A stretch of 64,000 nt of DNA from Aphrocallistes beatrix (lineage: Eukaryota; Porifera; Hexactinellida; Sceptrulophora; Aphrocallistidae): positions 2,604,001 through 2,668,000 of the forward strand of contig OY725495.1 in assembly GCA_963281255.1 (NCBI GenBank), written 5' to 3'. A program made the position numbers and the translations under genes. The notes under the pieces were generated by a model that made no database searches, was not told the DNA's origin, and worked only from the letters and a program-made list of their open reading frames with translations. Of the stretch, positions 12,026 to 21,105 are shown piece after piece. Within the stretch, counting starts at the first letter, position 1. Each line of letters opens with the position of its first letter.

Positions 12026-12877
12026 ATCCGAATGAAAGGTTTACGAACGGACTGAATAAACGCAATTCAGTTCATTTCAAATTGACGCACGTTCAGTTCG
12101 TTCACGTTCTCCTCCTAACTTCAACTCCACTAGCGTTCGTTCAGTTCATTCAGTTCAGTTCGTTCACCTCTAGACTGTGTCGTCCCGACCGCTCGATGTC
12201 GAAAGATCTTCGTGGTTATTAAGTACAACAAGCAGACATGAGTCCACGAGGGATGTCTGGGATTAGCACCCTTAGTGATCTATTTCTACAGGGTGTTTCA
12301 GCGATTGTATCACGAAAATAATTTGAAATTACTAGGTAAATATTTTACTAATCATCTTCCCCTTTTACGATGTTGTTTAACACCCTCTGACATTTGTGTG
12401 ACAACAAAATGGACAAGCTAGATGACAAACAAAAGAAGATCAAGATGGTGGAATTCTACCATAAAAATCAGTCCTATTCAAGATTACCCCACACTTCTAA
12501 GGTTTATCCGCCCAAAATGACTAAATTGGAAATGAGTTATCCCACATTAATGATGTTTTGAAATAATTTACTTTTATTCCAACGGTTTGCTTCATTGTTT
12601 TTCATAAATGTCAAAGGATTTCCTTTCAAAAGCAACCAAAATAACTAAATTACCTCAATCACGAATGAAATGATAGCAATTTACTTTTGTGTGTAATCAA
12701 TGAAACACCCTGTATATAATGAATAAATATTTATCTTTATTCAGTTCACGTTCAACTGCCGTTCGGCAACCGCTGGCGTTAGTTTAGTTCGTTCAGTGTA
12801 AATCCCTTAAGAGTTTTGCGTTCAGTTCGTACAGTTCAAGTTCAATAAGTTCATTCGTGAACCTTTCATTCCCTGGA
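12026..12877. mobile_element. hAT-like element with GTTCA iterons, carrying a nested MITE
   Basis: The left edge reads 'aatgaaaggtttacgaacg' and the right edge is its near inverse, 'gttcattcgtgaacctttca'. Both subterminal regions are dense in repeats of 'gttcagttcgttcag'. The middle is occupied by the mariner-type MITE 12289-12712. I could not identify a matching 8-bp target duplication, so the superfamily is tentative. Confidence 0.5.
12289..12712. mobile_element. Mariner-type MITE, copy 1
   Basis: Ends 'cagggtgtttcagcgattgt' and '...atgaaacaccctg' with TA on each side, the mariner target duplication. It is nearly identical to 59045-59442 apart from a block of about 26 bp near 12415 (including 'ctagatgacaaacaaaagaa') present only here. 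High similarity implies fairly recent spread. No transposase is encoded. Confidence 0.85.
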
Positions 12878-13257
12878 TAAAAAGTAATGATGTTATTTCA
12901 GTTCGCTATATTTTCCGTATCCCATAAATAAAGCAAGTCGGCACCAATGAAACAATGCAACAGCTGCAAATTGTGGCACCTTGTGAAATTTTACTAGATA
13001 ATACTTGCTTACATTAAATATCTTACTAACAAGACTACATATAGGCTATGGACGGTAAATTGCAAGTGACGAACCTGATGCAGACTCAAAGATCGACTTG
13101 TTATTTGCCCTAATACTGTCTGGGATTATCTAATTCCGGGGGGGGGATACCCCCAACTCACCGAAGAAAAAGTTTCAAATTTTTCTCAAAATCTGGGAGG
13201 GTAAATTCGAATGCACTGAACTCATGGGAGTTGGCAATCAGAATTGATAGGTTGCAC

Positions 13258-13330
13258 CGTAATCTTCGATATATAAGGCCTGGTCACTACTTTGGACCAT
13301 GGATTACTTAAAGTATAAAAAATTCATTGA
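13258..13330. repeat. Possible P-element terminus
   Basis: 'cgatatataaggcctggtca' and 'ggaccatggattacttaaag' closely resemble the terminal region of the outer P element at 36639 and 43114. Together with the THAP relic at 13628-14016 it suggests remains of a third P copy. Confidence 0.5.
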
Positions 13331-13379
13331 GATCAGGAATAGAAAAAGGTGACGCTCGAAATGGTAAACATCATTGTTC

Positions 13380-13580
13380 ACATTCCGGTCTACGTCACTA
13401 GGGAGTCTGGATAGGTAATCGGCCGCTGTGTTCTCCTTTCCTTTTACATATTAAACATCGTATTTAATCGCCTTTAGCTCCTGGATTCATCTCGAAAACT
13501 TGAGTCTCGTGTCTTTTGTCTACGGAGCCAGCGGAGTGGGTTATGATCAGTCAAGAATATGACCTTGCGTGCTGCCATCT
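13380..13580 (-). pseudogene. Gypsy RNase H relic
   Basis: On the minus strand the text reads VIFLTDHNPLRWLRRQK and, after frame breaks, YVKGKENTAADYLSRLP. Both are hallmark segments of the RNase H and connection region of Ty3/Gypsy polymerases, also seen in the element at 44299-48691 (FLTDHNPLKW and CVADYLSRTP). Only this piece survives, and it lies between a P-like terminus and a THAP relic. Confidence 0.75.
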
Positions 13581-13627
13581 TTGATACCTGGAAACATTCG
13601 ACAGCAAACTTTCCCTTCACTGTACTT

Positions 13628-14016
13628 TCAAACTGTAGGCTTAGACTGGTCGTTTGGTTTAGTCGATCTTCTTCTTTGAATCATATTAAAGGCGACGATG
13701 CTTGGTGAAAGACTGGCTGGAGTAGTATGAAGAACATCTTGGCAAGAAGCATGAAATGACCCATCCTTTAGCTTCGGACTTGCTCGAGGGATTTCTCTGA
13801 TTGTATCGTCACCCTTTTGCACCTTGTGGGTGTATTCAATATTATCTTCTCTAAAGTATTTGATACAAACGCAATATCTTTAAGCACATCAATATGCTTT
13901 CGATGTAGTCGAATCCATGTTTGCTTATGTTCTGGTAGGGGTTTTGGTATCCGAAAACATGCGATCCCCGGTCTGTAATTGCTTTTAAAACCGGGAGCTG
14001 AGCGCGTATTTTGCAT
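13628..14016 (-). pseudogene. Decayed THAP domain of a P-type transposase
   Basis: The ORF starting at 14016 reads MQNTRSAPGFKSNYRPG followed by FRIPKPLPEHKQTWIRLHR. This aligns by eye with the THAP domains at 42551 and 40831 (C-x4-C, FRLP, W-x-LHR). The first zinc-binding cysteines are replaced (R and F), and a frameshift moves the second half (VCIKYFREDNIEYTH) into the frame of the ORF at 13628-13822. Zinc binding and DNA recognition would be lost. Confidence 0.6.
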
Positions 14017-14514
14017 TCTTATAGGAATGAAAATTGCTAATAGATTTATTGAAAAGACAAAGTATTAGTATTAAAATAATATGAAAGCATGCTATCTAAT
14101 ATAAGAGAATTGCTAAGCCAGGAAAGAAGTACCAAAAATAAGTGTGGTTGATTTTAAACTTTAAAGTTGATACATTTAATTTTGGTTTAACAATAAATCC
14201 ATCTTCGACCACATCCCTGGTCCATTTTTGAGATTCAGATGGCAGGCCTTATCTACAGAGGGCTATGCTTTACCTTATTATTTCCTGACCAATAGGTTGC
14301 AGTGAATTTCACTTATTGCAAACTATCAAAAAGCACTCTTCAGGATTTTGGAGTCTTAGTCTAAGAACTCCCATATAGGGTTAAAATTATATTATTCAGT
14401 TTCTGAAAGATAAATATTTATTGATTACAAACTCATTATTCATTCCACCTTAAACCATTTTATATCGGTAAGCCAATGAAATTTGAGGTATCCTTACTAT
14501 TAAAACTCTTTTTT

Positions 14515-15433
14515 TTTAGAGTCACTGGTTAATCTGGTCGGTCAATCCCTTAATCGGGCCACTTATGGCAGGACCGAAATTGCTCCCACACACAGAAACT
14601 ACTTAGGACGTTCAATATGTTCCAGGCCCAACTTTATATGTCAAAAGGTAACAAAGACAAAGTATTTTCAATTCGTTTAATGAATTCGTTGCAGGATTAT
14701 GCTTCGACTGGTATGTTGGTTGCTGTGTTTTTAATATAATTACTGTGGTTAGCACACACGATTATAGACCCGGTTTACGGTCCTTATAAAAAATTTCAAT
14801 TTTGCCATTGAAAAAGACTGGAAAACAATTTGTATGGATAAAATTCCTCAAAATTGTTAAATAATATCGTTGAAATGTGAAATAATCAAGAAGGCATAGA
14901 GAAGATGCAAACGGGAGGTGTTCAGTTGAATATTTTGTGATAAAAAGATGTTATACTAATTATGGTGGATTTTTCCCAATTTTTTGCCACTTAAAAGTGG
15001 GACAAAAGTGTCAGTGAATTGCAAAAAAAAACACTTTATTCCCCCAACTTAAAATTAGAAGAGTTCAAAGAAGTCAATCTCTATGTTATTTGATTTGCAG
15101 AATTCAATGGAGAGATTAGTTTTAATCTAAGTTTGCTCAGAACTGAAATACATCAAATATTAAGCTAAAACTCTCCATAAGTACATGGACCCTAAACCGG
15201 GTGTATAAATCGTATGTGCTAACCACAATAATTATCTTATCACAGCAAATCAAATTGCCCGTAGAAAGATAATCCTCTAACGAATACGTACAATAAAAGA
15301 ATTTAAAATACATTGTTTCAGTTGCCTTTCGAATTATAAAGTTGGGCCTGGAACATATTGAACGCCCTAAGTAATAGAAAATATTTTCGGTTAATAAGGT
15401 TCCCCAGGGTTCTTTCGGGAAATAGGGCTCACC
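14515..15433. mobile_element. Pogo-like MITE fragment interrupted by a foldback
   Basis: The left part (cttaatcgggccacttatgg, then caggaccg) and right part (gaaaatattttcggttaata) both match the compact MITEs at 24736 and 30776. Between them a foldback of about 780 bp has arms near 14600-14780 and 15180-15370 (ttcaatatgttccaggccca and its complement). The small ORF at 15137-15484 crosses these repeats and is not a gene. Confidence 0.6.
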
Positions 15434-15460
15434 ATATATATATATATATATATATATATA

Positions 15461-16042
15461 CAGGGTTATCCAAAAGTTCTGCAACTATAAATTATACTCC
15501 ATTGATTTGACTAAGATAATTTAGTTGAACTTTAAATCGGTTTGCATCTATGGAATCTACCACCCTTCTAGTTTAGAAATGAACACTGTTCATTGCGCAA
15601 AATATTTTTTATACAAATTTTTGAAATATTATATACCCGAGACTCCAATATTGTGATCTCAAAAATGTCAAGTTCGAAAATAACTAATTCTCCTTATTAA
15701 ATATATTTATATCGTCCTATAGTCAGTTATTAATACAAAATACTAAAATATGGCTATTTCTTTTGGTTTATTGACCGGGAATCACCAATAAGAACAACAA
15801 TTGTTAAAGTATAATCATAGAATGTACCAAGCATTCGAGGGTTTTTTTTTCGCTTTTTTCTAAACACACAAACATTTATGATCCACCTTAGCAAATACAT
15901 TAGGAAAGCGAGGCAATTGGATTGCAAAATAATTGAAATAACCCTTATAATTCTCAAGTAAAACGAAATGTCGGATGTTAGATTCTCATGTGTAAGTATA
16001 ACACTTCAGCAAAATTTGTTGCAGAACTTTTGGATCACCCTG
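15461..16042. mobile_element. Mariner/Tc1-type MITE
   Basis: Inverted ends 'cagggttatccaaaagttct' and 'agaacttttggatcaccctg', each flanked by TA, bound 582 bp without a transposase. It inserted at a (TA)n tract, and the next MITE starts only 4 bp beyond it. Confidence 0.8.
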
Positions 16043-16046
16043 TATA

Positions 16047-16471
16047 CAGTGGAACCTGTATATAACGGCCATCCAAGGGACTGGACAAAATTTGCCGTTA
16101 TACACAGGTGACCGTTATATACAGGTGATTGTCTTAATCCCCAAAAAAGGTATCAACGTAGTGCAATAAATATCAATTTTTTAGAAATCCATTACTTGAT
16201 GTAATTGCATAAAACTTGTTTATCGTTCGTAACAGGTCCTGAAATAAACACATTAAAGGTGAAAAAGGTGATGGCCGTTATAGACAGGTGATGACCGTTA
16301 TACACAGTTTAGAGTCAGTAAGGGCTACAAACGGGTGGCCGCTGGTCGCGTTGAGCAGGTGACCTCTATACATAGGTTCAATATTATGGAATTTCGGACG
16401 GAACTGTTCATTAGTGACAGCTATAGACAGGTGACCGTTATATAGAGTGGCCGTTATAGCAGGTTCGACTG
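16047..16471. mobile_element. Pogo-like MITE, CCGTTATA family, copy 1
   Basis: It runs from 'cagtggaacctgtatataac' to 'gttatagcaggttcgactg' with TA at both sides. The interior repeats 'ggccgttatagacaggtg' and 'gaccgttatatacaggtg' many times, so it consists largely of iterated copies of its own subterminal motif. A second copy is at 49698-50138 and a partial one at 17655-17727. Confidence 0.8.
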
Positions 16472-16557
16472 TATATATATATATTCGCGCTTCGCTTGTC
16501 TTTACTATTATATCCTTGTATTAAAACCCGATTAATGTGTATTTATATATATATATA

Positions 16558-16862
16558 TAAGCGCGCTTCCCTTGCTTGCGCTGCGCAGCTGGCGGGCGCT
16601 TGGGGTCACATTGATTAATTAAAAGAGAGATAACATCTCCAAATACGTCTGTCCTACTGTTATAATTGATATCGCACGAAAAATCATCAAATTTGTCAAT
16701 TTCCAATTTTTGATGCGTAGCCATAACAGAGTAATGAGTCATCATTCTTTTTTTTAGTTGCATCATATGTGAGGTATATTAATACACACGTTCTATTAAA
16801 ATATCAGCCTTCTATCACCCAAAATGGCTGAGTTATGGTCGAAAAACTGAAATTTCTATTTT
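16558..16862 (-). repeat. REP1 copy, truncated
   Basis: An inverted REP1 from its GC-rich end (gcgcgcttcccttgcttgcg) to 'gaaaaactgaaatttctatt'. It keeps TGAGTCA. The head half is missing and the sequence continues straight into an integrase-like coding fragment, so REP1 is fused to foreign sequence here. Confidence 0.7.
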
Positions 16863-17251
16863 TAAAAGTCTCTTTTATCATATTGTCTCGACCACCATGA
16901 CCTGTAGCAATGTGAGCATGCTTGATGTCATGAAAGGTTTCCTCAATTGACACGAAATAGAAGATATCTTTACTATCTTCACTTTTACGGATGAGTATCT
17001 TAACATAGCCATACTCAAAGACTTCATACTTCTTCAGCAAATAATACTGTGTGGCGTGGCGTCTTCTTGGTAGTAGCTGTAGCTTCAAGGAGCTGGCTGA
17101 TGATGTTCTGGTATCCTTCTTTAGGCAGCAGAACACGTTTGTTTTCTTCATTACTCTTGTAGAGTTGTTGTCTGAAATGTGTTTCAATATCAAGTTCCAT
17201 TATTGAAACGTGAAGAGATAGAATTTCAATATACAACCTAATGTGTGACAA
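16863..17251 (-). pseudogene. KRBA2/Ginger-type integrase fragment
   Basis: Two overlapping minus-strand ORFs read IETHFRQQLYKSNEENKR, GYQNIISQLLEATATTKK and, after a frameshift, FEYGYVKILIRKSEDSKD and HAHIATGHGGRDNMIKETF. This order matches the N-terminal and H2C2-type zinc-binding part of KRAB-A domain-containing protein 2-like (integrase-derived) proteins; the H-x(n)-GHGGRD motif is most telling. The protein is cut off exactly where REP1 begins at 16862, so the DDE core is absent. The family assignment is from memory of the motif. Confidence 0.55.
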
Positions 17252-17254
17252 AGT

Positions 17255-17650
17255 GGGAAGCCAACTATATCTTTGTCCATTTAATGTAATTACAAATTAC
17301 ACTTTCTCACCATTCTTTGACATGAAGCCAACTATCTTTGTTTTCCTTTCTTCGTGCTTATAATGTACACTTTCTCACCATTTTTCACTATGCTGTTCCA
17401 TTTAGTTAATATGTCTAAATACGAAGCGAATTTTCAAATGTTATGCATAATCCCTGAAATTTCCAAGGTATTATGTATAATGCCTGACTGAATCAGTTAA
17501 ACACATTAAACCCTTGGAATACTTGGGGTCAAAGGTATAAATAGAAATGACCTACCTTTCATTTTCACTTTCAATTTACTTTCAATTCAACATTCCTGGA
17601 CGTGCCAGGGTTAAACACATTAAACACATAAAAACATAAACACATAAATA
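17255..17650. other. Intergenic stretch with a TATA-like box
   Basis: 'aaattacactttctcaccat' and 'aatgtacactttctcaccat' form a short direct repeat (about 17292 and 17364). A TATA-like 'ggtataaataga' is at about 17532, followed by 'ttttcactttcaatttactt'. No gene is visible downstream, so promoter activity is a guess. Confidence 0.25.
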
Positions 17651-17654
17651 AATG

Positions 17655-17727
17655 AAAAGGGTGATGGCCGTTATAGACAGGTGGTGGCCGTTATATAGAA
17701 TGGCCGTTATAGCAGGTTCGACTATAT
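17655..17727. mobile_element. Pogo-like MITE end, CCGTTATA family
   Basis: Repeats of 'ggccgttatagacaggtg' and the terminal 'atagcaggttcgacta' are the right-hand end of the same family as 16047-16471. The left end is not present nearby. Confidence 0.65.
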
Positions 17728-17741
17728 ATATATATATATAT

Positions 17742-18226
17742 GTAACGAATTGATTGAAGAAACTGCAAGGCGCAGAAAGCTGATTTTTGGAATGCGTGAG
17801 TCTTTGGCTATGGCTCCACTAAGTTCTGAACTCAGACGAAATTGTCGACTCATCATGGAATTATGGCGTCATTGTCATCTTTTTTTAAATTAGAAATTTC
17901 AGTTTTTCGGCTATAACTAAGCCATTTTAGATGTTATCATAAAAGGCTGAAATTTTAATATAATGTGTATATTGATATTCTTCACATGTGATATAACTAT
18001 CATCAAAAATGATGTCTCATCACTGTTATGACGTCATCATTACGCATCAAAAATTTAAAAATTGACAAATTTGATTATTTTTCGAGTGATATCGATTATA
18101 ACAGTAAGACAGACGTATTTATTCTCCACCTTATAGTTAATCAATGTATGCCCAGACGTCCAAAGGGCGCCTCCGGCGAACACAGTGTCTCCAGCCGCAC
18201 AGCGCAAGCAATCGATGCGCGCTTGT
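17742..18226 (+). repeat. REP1 copy
   Basis: It extends from 'gtaacgaattgattgaagaa' to 'gcgcgcttgt', with (TA)n before it. It retains one perfect TGACGTCA at 18029-18036; the first CRE site has become TGGCGTCA and the AP-1 site is lost. Short ORFs on both strands are repeat-derived. Confidence 0.8.
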
Positions 18227-18257
18227 ACACATTGAAACATGTACACATATACACAAA

Positions 18258-18854
18258 CACTACCCGGACAAAAGTATTCTACCATCACGAAAACCTCCAA
18301 TCAAATAGTATTAATGTGGCTCTATTAATCCTCGCTTGCCACAGGAATGTGTTGCGTCATTTCCGGTTTAAGCCATTTTCAATGGGGAAGCCATAAAAAT
18401 TTGGGGTATTTACTATAAATAGGAAATACCCCAAGCCGTCCGGGGGATAATTATTAATGCAGAAATATGTACTTGAAACTGTAAGAATTAGTCTATTTTT
18501 TAATTAAAATTCTTAATATACACATAGTACTATTACTCATAATTGAGAGCTTCAACTCAATTACTAACTCCTAAAAATCATTTTTAAAAAGTTTTAAAAC
18601 TGGTAACGGGCATTATATATGATGGTGATTAGTGGTAAAAAGTGGCCCAGGTTGATAATTTTCTACTTGTAGATGAGTATTTTTGATTAAAACTTCAAAA
18701 ATGAATAATTCGGATGTGTAGTTTATGAATTTGAAATCAAAAATAAAATATTTCTTACAGTTTGAGTACATATTCCTTTATAAAACGTAGATCCACTTTA
18801 ATATTATTCGTATGGAGGTTTTCGGGGTGTTCGAATACTTTTGTCAGGGTAGTG
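18258..18854. mobile_element. Tc1/mariner-type MITE
   Basis: Inverted ends 'cactacccggacaaaagtat' and '...tacttttgtcagggtagtg' bound 597 bp. The ends resemble, but are not the same as, those of 27373-27844 and 50792-51269. The right side is followed by TA; the left side is AA, so one target base has changed. A T1 motif follows at 18861. Confidence 0.65.
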
Positions 18855-18887
18855 TAATACATTAATCGAGTTTTAAAAGTAAGGATA

Positions 18888-19312
18888 TGTAACGAATTGA
18901 TTGAATAAACTGACATGTACAGAAAGCTGATTTTTTGCATTTGAGAGTCTATTGGCTATTGCTCCACTAAGTTCTGACCTCAGACAAAAATGTCGACTCA
19001 TCATGGAATTATGACGTCATTGTCACCTTTTTAATATTAGAATTTCAGTTTTTTGACTATTCCTCGCTAAATTATAATAGAATGTACATATTAATATATC
19101 TCACATATGATGCAACTGTCATCAACAAATGATGACTCATCACTCTGTTATGACGTCTTTTTTACTCATCAATCAAATTTAAGAAATGACAAATTTGTTA
19201 TCTTTCGAGTGATATCGATTAAAACAATAAGACAGACGTATTTAGAGATGTTATCTAGCATATAATTAATCAATGTGAACCCTGGCGCCCAAAGGGCGCT
19301 TCTGGCGGACTA
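18888..19312 (+). repeat. REP1 copy, 3' truncated
   Basis: It begins 'tgtaacgaattgattgaata' and stops in the GC-rich end after 'ggcgcccaaagggcgcttct', losing the last hairpin. It has TGACGTCA at 19012-19019 and TGACTCA downstream; the second CRE is cut to TGACGTCT. Confidence 0.75.
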
Positions 19313-19552
19313 TTGACATTGGTTTAGAATTGTAATATATTGATGATAGATTCGAAATTTTTAAATTTGCATTTCAGCCCTTGGCACATAAGGTGTCCAA
19401 GTCTAGAATAGGCAGCATGAAGTAATTAACGAGGAAGAATGTAAAGAATGAGGGGAAAGAAAAAAACTTATGTGGAGTTACATTAAACCAGCCCTAGTAA
19501 AAAATGGAAAAGGTTTTCGATATGTAGGGTTACTTTTTTAGCTCCAAATAAA

Positions 19553-19741
19553 ATGAATAGGGCATTATCTATAGCGAATTCAGGGGTTAATAAAACTAAA
19601 ATCGACGAATCTCTTGAGGCACGAGTAGTTCTACCTCAAGATGATATTGAGATAATCACTGACTTAGGTGTTTTAGCAATTTATAATATAGACTCTAGTA
19701 TTACCACCATTCAAACCTTTGCCAAGTCTTGGCAAAACTAA
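19553..19741 (+). CDS. Small ORF of unknown function
   Basis: A 62-codon ORF (MNRALSIANSGVNKTKIDES ...) has a balanced, soluble-protein composition unlike the Phe/Lys/Asn-rich chance ORFs of this window. A splice-acceptor-like 'gttacttttttag' ends 11 bases before the ATG, and an overlapping frame just upstream (ALVKNGKGFRYVGLLF) is also protein-like, so this could be the broken end of a longer coding segment. I do not recognise it. Confidence 0.25.
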   Translation: MNRALSIANSGVNKTKIDESLEARVVLPQDDIEIITDLGVLAIYNIDSSITTIQTFAKSWQN

Positions 19742-20016
19742 TATCTACAAGGATTTTGGACTTAACTTTGCAATATCAATAACTACTACTTATTAAAACA
19801 GTAACAACAGGATCTTTAATTTAAATGAATTGGTTCCCATCTCCACTTACCACGTACCGAAGGATGGGAATTGGTTTTTTTTCATCTCTCTCTTATTTAA
19901 GGTTAGGCGTCGGCCAGATTTCACCATAATAGTAGAACCAAATAAATGCTGTTGTATCAATGCACTATAGTAAATGTACTGAAACCGTACTTAGCCTGCT
20001 CTATTTAATTACTTTT

Positions 20017-20895
20017 AAAGAATTTGAATAATTCAACCAAATTTTCAAATTCCTATGAATAGAGCTCCTACTGCAAACTAGTTAGCAAGTTATGTTCATG
20101 ATATCGAAATAAATTAAACAGCATTTTAAAGCTTATTGACTGGGGGAGACACTAAGCATATTTTCAGTTTTTAGAACTAGATTAAAATTTATTTTTAATT
20201 TGCAATTTATCAGATGACTCGACGCTATACCAAATTTTTGAGTTTTCATGTATTTTGGAAATCTTTAGTGTTTAATAGAGAATTCAATTATATGCTAAAG
20301 CTGTTCCTCAATCAATACTGCATCGTTACATATCCTAACTTTGACTCTATCATAAATATTTTTCCCAAACTAGTTTACAATAATTCGCTCATCTGGAAAA
20401 AAACAGAAAAATTTCATCTCATTTTTCTACTTCATTTCGATTTATCCCATATTTAAAGAATTTGAATAATCCAACCAAATTTTCAAATTCCTATGAATAG
20501 AGCTCCTACTTGTGCAAACTAGTTAGCAAGTTGTGTTCATGATATCGAAATAAATTAAACAGCATTTTAAAGCTTATTGACTGGGGAAGACGCTAAGCAT
20601 ATTTTCAGTTTTTAGAACTAGATTAAAATTTATTTTTAATTTGCAATTTATCAGATGACTCGACGCTATACCAAATTTTTGAGTTTTCGTGTATTTTGGA
20701 AATCTTTAGTGTTTAATAGAGAATTCAATTATATGCTTAGGCTGTTCCCCAATCAATACTGCATCGTTACATATCCTAACTTTGACTCTATCATAAATAT
20801 TTTTCCCAAACTAGTTTACAATAATTCGCTCATCTGGAAAAAAACAGAAAAATTTCATCTCATTTTTCTACTTCATTTCGATTTATCCCATATTT
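20017..20895. repeat. Tandem duplication of a ~440-bp unit
   Basis: 20017-20454 and 20455-20895 are two head-to-tail copies with a dozen or so differences, one a 3-bp gap. Each contains an 80-codon ORF (20214-20456 and 20655-20897) beginning MTRRYTKFLSF and preceded by 'atttatcag'. Within the ORFs most differences change the amino acid (H/R, K/R, L/P), which argues against strong protein constraint. The junction is seamless (atttaaagaatttg), as expected for slippage or unequal exchange. The ORFs match no family I know. Confidence 0.8.
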
Positions 20896-20984
20896 AAATA
20901 AATAAAGTGACAAGGTTATTATATTGAGTTTAATAGATATATATTAATAATAAAAACCCCCGAAAACATGAATAATAGAAAGAC

Positions 20985-21060
20985 ATACATAATAGATAGA
21001 AATACACAAAATGATAGAAATACACAAGATGATAGAAATACATATAAAACGATTAAAATA
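20985..21060. repeat. Short minisatellite, ~18-bp unit
   Basis: About four imperfect copies of 'gatagaaatacacaaaat' run head to tail, giving a spurious Asn/Thr-rich ORF. Confidence 0.6.
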
Positions 21061-21105
21061 CATAAAATATCTAATTTAAACATTTATCACATACCCAATA
21101 TTGGC

